From assembly GCF_000759445.1 (NCBI RefSeq), contig NZ_JRMB01000001.1, positions 2,294,001 through 2,358,000 on the forward strand: a stretch of DNA of 64,000 nucleotides. The letters are read 5' to 3'. Within the stretch, counting starts at the first letter, position 1. Each line of letters opens with the position of its first letter. Positions 54,098-63,994 of this stretch are shown here, in pieces. Below the pieces are notes generated by a model. It worked only from the letters and a program-made list of their open reading frames with translations. It did not search any database and was not told the origin of the DNA. The translations under genes were made by a program, and so were the position numbers. The stretch is from Pseudomonas lutea. GTDB taxonomy: Bacteria; Pseudomonadota; Gammaproteobacteria; Pseudomonadales; Pseudomonadaceae.

Positions 54098-54799
54098 ATG
54101 ACTACTCAACTCCAGCTTTTCACTTCACCTTCGGCCTTCCCTAACCCGCAGCGTCTGCGCCTGTTCATGCACGAAAAGGGCATCGCTGACCAATTTGCCG
54201 AGACCATCTACGACATGTCCCCTGTCGGCGAACAGCGTGGCTGGCGTCATTTGAATATGAACCCGTGGGGCGAAACGCCCACCCTTCAACTGGCTGACGG
54301 AAGCTACATTTCAGAAACGGCTGCCATCGTTCGTTATCTCGATCAGGAGTATCCCGGTCGCAAGATCATGGGAGCGACCCCACTGGAACAGGGTCTGGAC
54401 AACATGTGGGATAACCGGGTGTGGGTGCACATCCTGTACCGCATCGTTACCGCGTTCCATGTGTTGCACACCGGGCTCGGCTTCAAGCTGGAACTGACCA
54501 AAAACGAAGCCTGGGGCGAGCACTGCCGTAAGGAAGCGTTGGCTCACGCTGCACTGGTCAATCGTCATTTGTCAGACGGACGCGAATGGCTGCTGGGCGG
54601 CGATGCCCCGACCTTCTCGGACATTACTCTGGCAACCGCGATCGCCTTCTCGAAATTTCCGGTCAACGCTACCCCATTGGATGAGCGTTTTGAGTTCCTG
54701 GACGCGTACTGGCAGCGCTGGACCAAGCGTCCGAGCTTCCAGGCTGCCTACGCTGATGGCAACAGCGGCATTCCTGAACTGGATTCGCCAGCCCAATAA
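54098..54799 (+). CDS. Glutathione S-transferase family protein
   Basis: The 233-residue protein has a thioredoxin-like N-terminal domain (LFTSPSAFPNPQRLRLFMHE; NPWGETPTLQLADGSYISE with the cis-Pro and the E-S/T glutathione contact near residue 62-75) and an all-helical C-terminal domain with GDAPTFSDITLATAI. The GCAGGA ribosome site precedes ATG 54098. Likely role is detoxification of an electrophile. Operators around its promoter and a TetR gene 245 bases downstream suggest ligand-induced expression. Confidence 0.92.
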   Translation: MTTQLQLFTSPSAFPNPQRLRLFMHEKGIADQFAETIYDMSPVGEQRGWRHLNMNPWGETPTLQLADGSYISETAAIVRYLDQEYPGRKIMGATPLEQGLDNMWDNRVWVHILYRIVTAFHVLHTGLGFKLELTKNEAWGEHCRKEALAHAALVNRHLSDGREWLLGGDAPTFSDITLATAIAFSKFPVNATPLDERFEFLDAYWQRWTKRPSFQAAYADGNSGIPELDSPAQ

Positions 54800-55044
54800 C
54801 GGTATCTCAATGGAAACTCCGTACGCCGAGATCGCCACACGCAGGCTTTCTCGGTGACGGCAGTGGTCTCCTTGGTATCGGATGACGATGCCGCCTGCTG
54901 AACCTTAATGGAACGGCTGCTGTTAAACATCCAACTCGCCTTGAGCTCGCTGCTCTCAATGGCAATCTACCGGTCACACAGCAGGCCTTTGCTGTAAATT
55001 AGCCACCCTGTTTAAGAGATCGTCCCAAGACGAAAGGCATCAAG

Positions 55045-55608
55045 ATGAGCGTCAACGCCAAAGAGGCCATTTTGCTGGCTGCCAAGAAAATCGCCCAATC
55101 GCAGGGCTACAACGGTTTGAATTTCCGCGACCTTGCGCAAGCCGTTGGTATCAAAGCGGCGAGTATTTACTACCATTTCCCAAGCAAAGCCGACCTGGGC
55201 ATTGCCGTAGCCAAACGGTATTGGGAGGACGGCGCGCTCGCGCTCGAGACGATCGAATCTGAAAGCTCTTCCCCGATCGAGGCCTTGCGTCGCTTTCCCG
55301 AGATCTTCCGCAGATCGCTTGAGGCCGACAATCGTCTCTGCCTGGGGAGCTTCATGGGGGCTGAAACCGACACTCTGCCCACCGAGATGACGAAAGAAAT
55401 TCAGACCTTTGCTGATGTGAACATTGCGTGGCTAACCAAGCTTCTATTGGCTGCGAAGGTGTGCGAACCCAGTGAGAGTGAATCCCGAGCACGTGCCATT
55501 TTTTCCGCTATTGTCGGTGCCCAGCTCTTCGCCAGAAGTCGCTCGGACATCTCGCTTTTCGATGCCCTGGTCGATTCGTACCGCGCGTATGGGCCGTTGC
55601 CGGCGTAG
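55045..55608 (+). CDS. TetR-family transcriptional regulator
   Basis: The 187-residue protein has a TetR helix-turn-helix: YNGLNFRDLAQAVGIKAASI then YYHFPSKADLG (residues 20-52). The ligand-binding part has CLGSFMGAETDTLPTEM, a pattern seen in TetR members tied to electrophile or peroxide stress, with one Cys near residue 97. It probably represses the GST gene through the palindromes at 53994-54070. No matching palindrome was found in front of its own start, so autoregulation is not evident. Confidence 0.9.
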   Translation: MSVNAKEAILLAAKKIAQSQGYNGLNFRDLAQAVGIKAASIYYHFPSKADLGIAVAKRYWEDGALALETIESESSSPIEALRRFPEIFRRSLEADNRLCLGSFMGAETDTLPTEMTKEIQTFADVNIAWLTKLLLAAKVCEPSESESRARAIFSAIVGAQLFARSRSDISLFDALVDSYRAYGPLPA

Positions 55609-55732
55609 CAGCTGAGAATGACTCCCGTGGGGCGATCATTCAGCTGAGCCAGTGTTTTTGCGGTGTTGGGTTTTGTGGCAGCGTGCGGCATGAGTAACAA
55701 GCTCTACATTGAAACCGGGCAGAAGCCGCCGC

Positions 55733-56137
55733 TCGCCACCCATACAACCACAGCCACCTCAAACGAAAGGTGACGCCCGGGGGCCGTCTATGACGCGCAC
55801 CGGGCGATTTCCATTTACAACACCTTTAGCACGATCTTGCCGACATGGTCGCCCTGTTCCATTCGCTGATGCGCTTGTGCTGCGTCGGCGAGCGGGAAGA
55901 CACGGTCGATGATAGCCAGGCATTCGCCTTGACTGAGCAACGGCCAGACATTGGCCCGTATGGCGCGAGCTATCTCGGCTTTTTCCTCCGCGCTGCGCGA
56001 ACGCATCATCGACCCTGTCACCGAGCCTTGCTTTTCCATCAACGCCAGCAGATTGAAGTCCTTGACGGAGCTGCCGCCCAGAAAGCCGATAACGACCAGT
56101 CGGCGGCGTCGCGCAAGTGACGCCACGTTGTTCTCGA
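55733..56137 (-). pseudogene. 3' fragment of a quinone oxidoreductase gene, inverted copy of 30890-31290
   Basis: Minus-strand reading gives NNVASLARRRRLVVIGFLGG through HVGKIVLKVL, almost the same as the last 105 residues of the gene at 30214-31212. The similarity continues past the stop codon through the hairpin region and about 50 more bases to GTATGGGTGGCGAGCGG (55733). The first two thirds of the gene are missing, so it is dead. It points leftward, opposite to the intact copy. Confidence 0.88.
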
Positions 56138-56253
56138 CCCAAGGCATGCTGCAGCCCTACCCTAACCTTGCCGCCTGGATCGAGCGATTCCAGGCGCGGC
56201 CGGCATACATCGCAGCGGTGGCAAAGGGCGGTGATTATAAGTTTGCGGGATAA
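56138..56253 (+). pseudogene. 3' end of a second glutathione S-transferase gene
   Basis: The plus-strand reading MLQPYPNLAAWIERFQARPA, then YIAAVAKGGDYKFAG and stop, is the C-terminal helix of a GST of a different subfamily from the one at 54098. It is joined directly to the truncated quinone oxidoreductase copy, so the junction at about 56138 is a rearrangement breakpoint. The following 210 bases to 56464 show no gene. Confidence 0.75.
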
Positions 56254-56464
56254 AGCTCAAAACCTTCTGAGTGGGTGATCATTCATCTACAGATTCCGTA
56301 CGCGGCTAAAGCACGCTACGTTCCATCCACGGTCCCATCCCTGGATGCACGTCGACGGGGTCGGGCTCTGTGTGCGGGAGCGGGTTCGTGCCCTGCCGGT
56401 CGGCTCTGACTGTTCGTTCTCCGTGCCGCAGCTAAGCACATTGAAGCTGCCATGCGGCCCCTCT

Positions 56465-57502
56465 TCAATTTTGCGAGCAAGCGGCGAATCGCCTACACAC
56501 GTCGAAGCGCTGATCCAGGTCAGCCATGCGTGCCTGATGTGCGCTCAGCGTTTCCCTCAACAGTTCCTCGTGGGTTCGGTAGTAATACTCAAGCATTGAA
56601 TTATTCGTGCGCATCGCCTCGCTGCGGTCGGCTGCTTGTCCCTCTGGCACAAGCTTCAGCATTTCGGGAGTTTCGAGCAGACTTAGGTGCTTGGTGTAGT
56701 AATCCTTGTAAAGCTGCAATGAACGCGTTTTGGTGGCCTTGAGTTCATTGCCGAACTGCTCCAGATTCTTGCGATATTCGGTCCAATAGGTGTCTGGCAT
56801 CGTGAACCCCAGGCGCTGCTTGCGTTCCTCTTCAGACTTATCAATCACAGCGGTCGGGAATGACGAGTCATCGGCGTCGGGCCGCATTTTCGCGATGACG
56901 CTGGCGTCCACAATCTGCGCGATCATTGCTGCACGCTCCGCTGATTGAGCCGGTGCTTCAGCGCTTTTGGGAAAAAGCGGACCGCGGCCAGCGCAGGCGG
57001 GCAGCCCTTTGTCGGTGAGCGCAATCGGCAGGCGCATGACTTTGCCGTCAATCTCGCGCAGCCGGCTAAGAGACACTTGGCACCTATTGCCGAAATAGCG
57101 GAAGTCCGCTTCGTACTCGCCGCCGCTCTGCGGCGTGAAGTTGAACCCTACGGTGCACACGCTACCGGTGCTTAGCGTGTTGGCACGTGCGAACAATTCA
57201 CGGTTTGGCTGCAAGCGCACCTCAAGATAAGCCTTGGCGTCGCTTGGCGCCGCAGCGCTCATGACGGCTCGCCGTCGCGTATTGGCAAGAAACAGATTAT
57301 TGAGAATGCCTGTGGTTTGGCCGCCGCAGTGTTCGGCGTCGAAGATATCCAGCGTGGCGCTTTCGTTGGTACTGATAAACCGCAGTTTCGCTGCATCCGG
57401 TGCGGTGGCATCCACGAAGGTGCCGTTGACACTGCAACCGCCGAGCAAGAGCGCAGCAATACCTACAGCGGCACGGAGGTGTCGTTGGAAAAGAATGAAC
57501 AT
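56465..57502 (-). CDS. Lipoprotein of unknown function (345 residues)
   Basis: Start MFILFQRHLRAAVGIAALLLGGC is a clear lipoprotein signal with lipobox LLGGC (Cys about 23). The mature part has FDAEHCGGQT and a beta-rich N-terminal half with SVCTVGFNFTPQSGGEYEADF and RCQVSLSRL, then a helical C-terminal half with a tail LDQRFDVCRRFAACSQN carrying two Cys. I do not recognise the family; the N-terminal half looks like an immunoglobulin-like cell-surface domain. It is divergent from another lipoprotein gene 125 bases away, so the two may be linked. Confidence 0.75.
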   Translation of the reverse strand: MFILFQRHLRAAVGIAALLLGGCSVNGTFVDATAPDAAKLRFISTNESATLDIFDAEHCGGQTTGILNNLFLANTRRRAVMSAAAPSDAKAYLEVRLQPNRELFARANTLSTGSVCTVGFNFTPQSGGEYEADFRYFGNRCQVSLSRLREIDGKVMRLPIALTDKGLPACAGRGPLFPKSAEAPAQSAERAAMIAQIVDASVIAKMRPDADDSSFPTAVIDKSEEERKQRLGFTMPDTYWTEYRKNLEQFGNELKATKTRSLQLYKDYYTKHLSLLETPEMLKLVPEGQAADRSEAMRTNNSMLEYYYRTHEELLRETLSAHQARMADLDQRFDVCRRFAACSQN

Positions 57503-57627
57503 GAAAATGTATCGTCCTTGATGTACAAAGCGGCTAAGGGCCATCATGCTAATCAAGCCAGTCGCAGCCGTCCAGCGCGGCTTTCGCCATCGTCTACGTC
57601 TTGTTCAGTTCTCACCGAGGATTTGGA

Positions 57628-58188
57628 ATGCTTTGCTCGCAACACCTCTTTGCAATAAGCCTGATTGGCTCATTGGTCGGTTGCTCGTCCTTACCTGCCG
57701 AAATGGCGTTGAATTCCCCCGTATACGATGAGAAGAACGCGGGTTTGGTAGTCGGCGCGCTGCTGGAGGGCGGTCCCTACGGGACGTACCTCGAATTTCG
57801 CGATACCAAGAGCAACCAAACCTATGGCTGGGGTCCCAAGGATGATTATGCTGCCTGGTTGCCCGCCGGTGACTATGAGGTCAGCGGCTTGGGAAATCGC
57901 CAAGGCCTCATGGGCGCTTATTCCAAACCGTTGCGTTTCACGGTCACCCAAGGGCAGCTGAATTATCTTGGCGAGATGGTGTATGGCTGCTCAGCTGTCG
58001 CACAACCGGTTGCAGTGTACGGCGTTAAAAACTGCGGCTTTTTGGCATTAGGCGAATGCAGCGTGCCGCGACCCAGCGTGAACGTGTGTGTGGTGGACCG
58101 CCAAGACCAGGCGATCAGGCATTTTTTGCAGGAGCATCCCGAACGTCAGGCATTACCCGTGCATAACGCCGTGATGTCCCGTCGCTAA
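57628..58188 (+). CDS. Small lipoprotein of unknown function (186 residues)
   Basis: ATG at 57628 has GAGGA seven bases upstream; an ATG 27 bases earlier lacks a ribosome site. The N-terminus MLCSQHLFAISLIGSLVGCS has a lipobox (LVGC). The mature protein has a carbohydrate-binding-like beta pattern (GTYLEFRDTKSNQTYGWGPK, LPAGDYEVSGLG, YSKPLRFTVTQGQLNYLGEM) and three Cys residues near positions 126-155. Family not recognised. It is divergent from the lipoprotein at 56465-57502. Confidence 0.72.
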   Translation: MLCSQHLFAISLIGSLVGCSSLPAEMALNSPVYDEKNAGLVVGALLEGGPYGTYLEFRDTKSNQTYGWGPKDDYAAWLPAGDYEVSGLGNRQGLMGAYSKPLRFTVTQGQLNYLGEMVYGCSAVAQPVAVYGVKNCGFLALGECSVPRPSVNVCVVDRQDQAIRHFLQEHPERQALPVHNAVMSRR

Positions 58189-58227
58189 GTCCGACCTTCG
58201 AAGGTCTGGCTGTTCGGCTGAAAGTCC

Positions 58228-59598
58228 TCACTCCTTCACCCCCATAGGCAGCCGCATGGTCATGCGCAGCCCCTGCCCCGTGTTCTCGGCCCACAGATCG
58301 CCGCCTTGCAGCCGCAGCGAATTGCGCGCGATGCTCAAGCCCAGTCCGAAACCGCCGTCACCGGGACGCGCGCCGTCCAGGCGGATGAACGGCGCGAAGA
58401 TGCGCTCCAGGTCGCCTTCGTCGATGCCGCCGCCTTCGTCTTCCAGCCAGAGCAGCCAGTCATCTCCGTCACGACGCCCGTCCAGGCGCACGATCCCTTG
58501 CGGGGGTGAATGCCGGATGGCGTTGCGCAGAATGTTTTCCAGCGCCTGTGCCAGCGTATTGAGATGGCCACTCACCCAGCATTCGCTGTCCAGATCGCAA
58601 CGCAATTGGCGGGACGGCCAGCAGGTTTCGAAACAGGCGTCATCGACGAGCATTTCCCAAAGCGCCACAACCTGAATATCTTCACCGGGAAGTTTTTCGC
58701 GTTCGGTGTCCAGCCATGCCAGTTGCAGGGTGTCATCCACCAGCCGGCGCATGCCGTCGACCTCACGCCGCAAGCGCTCGCGCAGTTCAGGCAGGCCTTG
58801 CTCGCTGTCGCACGCCACCCGCAGGCGACTGAGCGGTGTGCGCAGTTCATGGGAAAGGTCACGCAGCAATTGCTGTTGAACCTGCACGGTGGAATGCAGG
58901 CGCGCGGCCATGTGATCAAACGCGCGGTTCAGCTCGCCCAGTTCGTCGCGGCGCCCGGTCATTTGCGGGGAGAGACGGCTGGACAGTCGGTCGGCACGCC
59001 AGGCGTTGGCCTGTTCGCGCAGTTGATTGAGCGGGCGAATCAGCAGACGGTACAGCCCGACGCACAACAGCAAGGTGAAGAGCGCAGGAATCAGCACGTT
59101 GGTGAGCATTTGCCCGATGAGCGCGTATCGACCTGGCTTGAAGCGTTCGGGTAATTCGATCACCAGACTGCCTGCGTCGGGGTTGCCGGGGAAGGCAATC
59201 TTGAGCCAGGGCACGGTCTTTTGGCGTGTGCTCATGGGCCAGTCAATGCCGCGCATGAAGGTCATGTGTTGCGACTGATCCCTTGTAAGCGGCGCGCTGC
59301 CCAGTGGCTGCAAATCGCTGCCGATCACTGTGATCCAGACGTCTTCCTGCTGACGAATGTGCGTCAGCCATGTGTCGATGCCCGCTCGGCCGCCGGTCTC
59401 CCATGCCTGTTCAGCCTGGGCCGCATAGCCATTGAGTACCCTATGGGCTTCGGCGCTCAGGTAAGCGTTGCGGGTCTCGATGTAGCGGCCCCAATACCAG
59501 CTCAGCCAGATCATCAGCAGGCAGAATCCCACCAACAGAATGGCCAGTTTCCAGAACAGCGAATGGCGGCCGGGCAGCCGTTTGCGCACCTCAGGCAT
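58228..59598 (-). CDS. Two-component sensor histidine kinase (OmpR-partner type)
   Basis: The 456-residue protein has a TM helix near residues 15-35, a periplasmic region (35-165), a second TM helix (175-195), HAMP (195-250), HisKA with the acceptor His in LLRDLSHELRTPLSRLRVA (near 255), N-box NILRNAIRHS and G-box GFGLGLSIARN. It overlaps the response regulator gene upstream by eight bases. In P. aeruginosa the same gacS-cysM gap carries PirR-PirS, so this pair may be related, but no siderophore receptor gene is present here to support that. Confidence 0.93.
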   Translation of the reverse strand: MPEVRKRLPGRHSLFWKLAILLVGFCLLMIWLSWYWGRYIETRNAYLSAEAHRVLNGYAAQAEQAWETGGRAGIDTWLTHIRQQEDVWITVIGSDLQPLGSAPLTRDQSQHMTFMRGIDWPMSTRQKTVPWLKIAFPGNPDAGSLVIELPERFKPGRYALIGQMLTNVLIPALFTLLLCVGLYRLLIRPLNQLREQANAWRADRLSSRLSPQMTGRRDELGELNRAFDHMAARLHSTVQVQQQLLRDLSHELRTPLSRLRVACDSEQGLPELRERLRREVDGMRRLVDDTLQLAWLDTEREKLPGEDIQVVALWEMLVDDACFETCWPSRQLRCDLDSECWVSGHLNTLAQALENILRNAIRHSPPQGIVRLDGRRDGDDWLLWLEDEGGGIDEGDLERIFAPFIRLDGARPGDGGFGLGLSIARNSLRLQGGDLWAENTGQGLRMTMRLPMGVKE

Positions 59599-60337
59599 CC
59601 AGCACGACCGCCGTCAACACATAGCCTTTGCCCCAGACTGTGCGCACCTGCCGCGCCTGGTATCCGATGGCCTTGAGCTTGCGGCGAATCTGGCTGATGT
59701 GCATGTCCAGGCTGCGGTCATGCTGTGAGTAGCCGCGCTGGAGCACATGCTGATAGAGAAAGGCCTTGCTGAGGACGTCTTCGGGATTGCGCCAGAGGGT
59801 GTCGAGCAAGCGGAACTCGGTGCCGGTCAACTGTGCCGGGGCCCCCGCGAACAACACGTCGCAACGCCCTTCGTCGAACGTCAGGCCGTGCGCATCTTCG
59901 GTGTCGTCATCGGGCTCCGGCGGGCTTACCGTCAGCGCGTGAAAACGTCGCTCGAGTTCGACCCGACGCAGGATGGCCTCGATGCGCACTCGCAGCTCAT
60001 CGACGCTGAAGGGTTTGGGCAGGTAATCGTCGGCACCGTTCTGAAAGCCGGTGATGCGGTCAGCCTCGGCACCCAGCGCCGACATCAGGATGATCGGCAT
60101 GCTGTGGCGACGCCGCAGGTGGGTAAGGATGTCGAGGCCGTTCATGCCCGGCAGCAAGATGTCCATCAGCACGACGTCGAACGGCTCTCGCTGCGCGCAG
60201 GCCAGCCCTTCGGCGCCATTCTGGCACCAGGTCACCTGAAACCCGCAGCGGTCAAGCTGCTCGTGGACAAAGGCACCGAGCACGGGGTCATCCTCGATGG
60301 CGAGTATGTGGGGGCGATGGAGGGTGGCGGGAGTCAT
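59591..60337 (-). CDS. OmpR-family response regulator
   Basis: The 248-residue protein has a receiver domain with acidic pair EDD, phospho-acceptor Asp in VVLMDILLPGMNG (near residue 60) and the switch Lys in YLPKPFSVDELRVR, then a C-terminal winged-helix domain (LTGTEFRLLDTLWRNPEDV, QHDRSLDMHISQIRRKLKAI, RTVWGKGYVLTA). The start MTPATLHRP at 60337 is chosen because upstream residues are not conserved-looking. It pairs with the kinase immediately downstream. Confidence 0.93.
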   Translation of the reverse strand: MTPATLHRPHILAIEDDPVLGAFVHEQLDRCGFQVTWCQNGAEGLACAQREPFDVVLMDILLPGMNGLDILTHLRRRHSMPIILMSALGAEADRITGFQNGADDYLPKPFSVDELRVRIEAILRRVELERRFHALTVSPPEPDDDTEDAHGLTFDEGRCDVLFAGAPAQLTGTEFRLLDTLWRNPEDVLSKAFLYQHVLQRGYSQHDRSLDMHISQIRRKLKAIGYQARQVRTVWGKGYVLTAVVLDA

Positions 60338-60479
60338 TGGCGTCTGCGACTGATTCTCAAGACGCGGATTATTCAAGATTGAGCGTGCCGGGGCAATGCT
60401 GGCCCGCCGGTGCCGTGCGCTTTCCAGTGCTGCTGCGGTCAGGGAACAAGGCAACTGGGACACCGTCGATTTTCTCGGT

Positions 60480-60700
60480 GTCACGTCCAATGCCTTCCCG
60501 GCTAAAGCCGGTCCCACAATGCGTACGCGTTTGAATAGTGGAACCGGCTTCAGCAGGTGCCATCAGGCTTGCGCATTCCTGTAGTGGAACCGGCTTCAGC
60601 AGGTGCCATCAGGCGTGCGCGTTCCTGCAGTGGGAACGGCTTGAGCAGGTCCCATAGGCCTACGCGTTTTTATAGTGGGACCGGCTTCAGCCGGGAAGAG
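60480..60700. repeat. Tandem REP-like repeats of about 57 bases
   Basis: GTGGAACCGGCTTCAGCAGG recurs at about 60538 and 60588, with degenerate copies GTGGGAACGGCTTGAGCAGG near 60638 and GTGGGACCGGCTTCAGCCGG near 60677, each followed by GTGCCATCAGGC..TGCGC-type spacer. A reversed arm (GGCTAAAGCCGGTCCCACAA) lies just before. The gene-free stretch 60338-60920 holds only this array and the gacS leader. Confidence 0.82.
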
Positions 60701-60920
60701 GCCAGTTTGCGCACCCTCCATTGCGCGGTGTGATGACTGTCGCTTTTCCCCACCTAAAGCGACTGCCGCGTGGGCAGCGTTCCGTCCATCAGATGCTCGT
60801 GTGGTTCATCGGGTCAACCCTGGGGAAGCGCAAATGACTACACTGCGCAGATGATCAAGCGTTACGCGCCGCATTGACGCAGCCGTTGCTTGGATTCGTC
60901 GGAATTGCTGGAGAACACGT

Positions 60921-63674
60921 GTGCTGAGAAAAGTGGGCATCAAAGGCCGCGTCATGCTGCTGACCCTGGTGCCGGCCTGCATGATGGCGGCATTGCTCGG
61001 GGGCTATTTCACCTGGATGCAACTGTCCGAGTTGCAGACCCAACTGCTCAAGCGTGGCGAGATGATCGCCAACGAGCTGGCGCCCCTGTCTGCCGGTGCG
61101 CTGGCTGATGGTGATCAGGCCATGCTGGAGCGTATCGCCGGGCAAGTGCTGGAGCAGGCCGACGTGCGCGCGGTGTCGTTCCTCGACGCCGACCGCGCCA
61201 TGTTGGCGCACGCCGGGCCGAGCATGATCAACCAGGCCCCGGTCGGTAATAGCTCCCGCATACAGCAGCGTTCGGAAAACGACGCCACGCGCTACCTGAT
61301 GCCGGTGTTCGGGCGAAGTCGCCACCTGACCGGCAATGTCGTTCCGGCCGAGGCCGACCGCCTGCTGGGCTGGGTCGAACTGGAGCTTTCACACAACGGG
61401 ACGCTGTTGCGCGGCTATCGCAGTCTGTTCGCCAGCCTGATCCTGATTCTCATCGGTCTGGGTCTGACCGCCATGCTGGCGTTGCGCATGAGCCGCACCA
61501 TCAATGGGCCGATCACGCAGATCAAACACGTGGTCGCGCAGCTCAAAGACGGCAACCTCGAAGCACGGCTGCCGCCGATGGGCAGTTACGAACTCGACCA
61601 GCTGGGCTCGGGCATCAACCGCATGGCGGCGACGCTGCAGAACGCCCAGGAGGAATTGCAGCACAGCATCGAGCAGGCTACAGAAGACGTACGCCAGAAT
61701 CTGGAAACCATCGAGATCCAGAACATCGAGCTGGACCTCGCCCGCAAGGAGGCCCTGGAGGCCAGTCGGATCAAGTCCGAGTTTCTGGCGAACATGAGCC
61801 ATGAAATCCGCACGCCGCTCAACGGCATTCTCGGTTTCACCCACCTGTTGCAGAAAAGCGAGCTCACGCCGCGCCAGTACGACTATCTGGGTACCATCGA
61901 AAAATCTGCCGACAACCTGCTGAGCATCATCAACGAGATTCTCGATTTCTCGAAGATCGAGGCCGGCAAGCTGGTGCTCGACGCAATCCCGTTCAACCTG
62001 CGCGACCTGTTGCAGGACACACTGACCATTCTTGCCCCCGCGGCCCACGCCAAACAGCTGGAGCTGGTGAGCCTGGTCTACCGCGACACGCCGCTGTCAC
62101 TGGTCGGGGACCCACTGCGGCTGAGGCAGATTCTGACCAATCTAGTCAGCAACGCGATCAAGTTCACCCGCGAGGGGACCATCGTCGCGCGGGCGATGCT
62201 GGAGGAAGAGCACGACACCACCGTGCAACTGCGCATCAGCGTGCAGGACACCGGCATCGGGCTGTCCAGTCAGGACGTGCGTGCGCTGTTTCAGGCGTTC
62301 AGCCAGGCAGACAACTCGCTGTCGCGCCACTCCGGCGGGACCGGGCTGGGGCTGGTGATTTCCAAGCGGCTGGTCGAACAGATGGGCGGCGAAATCGGCG
62401 TCGAGAGCACGCCGGGCGAAGGCTCTGAATTCTGGATCAGCCTGACGCTGCCGAAGACCCGCGACGACCTCGAAGACCTGCCCGCCCCGCCGCTGCTGGG
62501 CCGGCGCGTAGCGGTGCTGGAGCATCACGACCTGTCACGCCAGGCGCTTGAGCACCAGTTGGAGGACTGCGGCCTGCAGCCGATGGTCTTCAACAATCTG
62601 GAGAACCTCATCAACGGCGTAACGGTGGTGCATCAGACGCCCCACGCCATCGACATGGCCGTGTTGGGGGTGACCGCCCACGAACTGCCACCCGAGCGCC
62701 TGCGCCAGCAAATCTGGGACCTGGAAAACCTCAATTGCAAGGTGCTGGTGCTGTGCCCGACCACCGAGCAGGCGCTGTATCAATTGTCGGTGCCTGATGC
62801 GTACAACCAGCTGCAAGCCAAGCCGGCCTGTACGCGCAAGTTGCGCCGCGCCCTGTCGGAGCTGATCAATCCCAAGCAGTTGCGCAACGAGGTGCCGGAG
62901 CCGCTGTCGAGCCGGCCGCCGCGCATTCTGTGCGTCGACGACAACCCGGCGAACCTGCTGCTGGTGCAGACGTTGCTCGAAGACATGGGCGCGAAAGTGA
63001 TGGCGGTCGACAGCGGTTACGCAGCCGTGCAGGCGGTGCAGGACGAACCTTTCGATCTGGTGTTGATGGACGTGCAAATGCCGGGCATGGACGGCCGTCA
63101 GGCGACCGAGGCGATTCGCGGCTGGGAAAGCGAGCGCCAGGCGACGTCGCTGCCAATCGTCGCTCTGACCGCCCACGCCATGGCCAACGAAAAGCGCGCG
63201 CTGTTGCAGAGCGGGATGGATGACTACCTGACCAAACCGATCAGCGAACGCCAGCTTGCGCAGGTGGTGTTGAAATGGACCGGGCTGGCGTTGCGCAATC
63301 AGGCACCGGAGCGGCACGTCGAATTTGCCCAGAACGGCCTCAACCTGCAGGTGCTCGATCACGAGGAAGGGCTGCGCCTGGCGGCGGGTAAAGCCGACCT
63401 GGCGGCGGACATGCTGGCCATGCTGCTGGCTTCTCTGGCCACCGACCGGGAAGCGATCCGTAACGCCCGCGAGGCCAAGGATACCGTTGCGCTGATTGAA
63501 CGCGTGCATCGTTTGCACGGTGCGACCCGTTACTGCGGCGTTCCGCAACTGCGCGCGGCGTGCCAGCGCAGCGAAACCCTGCTCAAACAGGATTCTGCCG
63601 ACAGCGACAAGGCGCTGGACGAGTTGGAGAAGGCGATCAGCCGGCTTGAGACCGAGGCCCGCGTGACGGCTTGA
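60921..63674 (+). CDS. gacS: Sensor histidine kinase GacS (BarA/LemA type)
   Basis: GacS phosphorylates GacA and so turns on the small RNAs that sequester RsmA/RsmE, controlling secondary metabolism, biofilm and virulence. The 917-residue protein has the start [16 protein letters not shown] (GTG start with GGAG seven bases upstream), TM helix 1 (about 12-32), periplasmic domain, TM helix 2 (about 165-185), HAMP, HisKA with acceptor His294 in [12 protein letters not shown], HATPase, a receiver domain with Asp717 in [12 protein letters not shown] and a C-terminal HPt with His863 in [12 protein letters not shown]. All three phosphorelay residues are present, so it looks functional. Confidence 0.97.
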   Translation: MLRKVGIKGRVMLLTLVPACMMAALLGGYFTWMQLSELQTQLLKRGEMIANELAPLSAGALADGDQAMLERIAGQVLEQADVRAVSFLDADRAMLAHAGPSMINQAPVGNSSRIQQRSENDATRYLMPVFGRSRHLTGNVVPAEADRLLGWVELELSHNGTLLRGYRSLFASLILILIGLGLTAMLALRMSRTINGPITQIKHVVAQLKDGNLEARLPPMGSYELDQLGSGINRMAATLQNAQEELQHSIEQATEDVRQNLETIEIQNIELDLARKEALEASRIKSEFLANMSHEIRTPLNGILGFTHLLQKSELTPRQYDYLGTIEKSADNLLSIINEILDFSKIEAGKLVLDAIPFNLRDLLQDTLTILAPAAHAKQLELVSLVYRDTPLSLVGDPLRLRQILTNLVSNAIKFTREGTIVARAMLEEEHDTTVQLRISVQDTGIGLSSQDVRALFQAFSQADNSLSRHSGGTGLGLVISKRLVEQMGGEIGVESTPGEGSEFWISLTLPKTRDDLEDLPAPPLLGRRVAVLEHHDLSRQALEHQLEDCGLQPMVFNNLENLINGVTVVHQTPHAIDMAVLGVTAHELPPERLRQQIWDLENLNCKVLVLCPTTEQALYQLSVPDAYNQLQAKPACTRKLRRALSELINPKQLRNEVPEPLSSRPPRILCVDDNPANLLLVQTLLEDMGAKVMAVDSGYAAVQAVQDEPFDLVLMDVQMPGMDGRQATEAIRGWESERQATSLPIVALTAHAMANEKRALLQSGMDDYLTKPISERQLAQVVLKWTGLALRNQAPERHVEFAQNGLNLQVLDHEEGLRLAAGKADLAADMLAMLLASLATDREAIRNAREAKDTVALIERVHRLHGATRYCGVPQLRAACQRSETLLKQDSADSDKALDELEKAISRLETEARVTA

Positions 63675-63760
63675 TCTGGGTCATCGTGTTCGGTTTTTTA
63701 ATGGATAGACTGTGGGGTTTCGGTGGTGGATCAGGATGAATAGCGAGTGCTGAAGGGCCC

Positions 63761-63858
63761 TGTTCGCCAGCAAGCCGGCTCCTACAGTGGATTGGCGTTA
63801 GCTTCATATTCCGCGTCCGCCGCCACGTCTGTAGGAGCCGGCTTGCTGGCGAACGCGG
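63761..63858. repeat. REP doublet in reversed arrangement
   Basis: TGTTCGCCAGCAAGCCGGCT at 63761 and TGTAGGAGCCGGCTTGCTGG from 63830 are inverted relative to the doublets at 11617 and 17601: the conserved outer ends now face inward. It lies behind gacS. Confidence 0.85.
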
Positions 63859-63965
63859 TGTGTCAGGCGATGGCGATGTGGCTGGCAGATCGCGGTGTAT
63901 TAAGCGATGCCGATGGCGCTGACGAATCGCGGTGTATCAGGCAATTACGATGGCGCTCACAGCAC

Positions 63966-63994
63966 GTATTCGCGGGCAAGCGCGCTCCTACAGT
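63966..63994. repeat. Single REP arm at the window end
   Basis: TATTCGCGGGCAAGCGCGCT followed by CCTACAG is one arm of the GCGCGCTTGCCCGCGA class; its partner would lie beyond the window or is lost. The preceding bases carry short GATCGCGGTGTAT words repeated three times (63835-63945). Confidence 0.75.

Noticed and set aside
54748..54930. Minus-strand frame beginning MFNSSRSIKVQQAAS between the GST and TetR genes
   Set aside because: The start looks faintly protein-like but the frame runs into the end of the GST gene and has no ribosome site; at most a relic.
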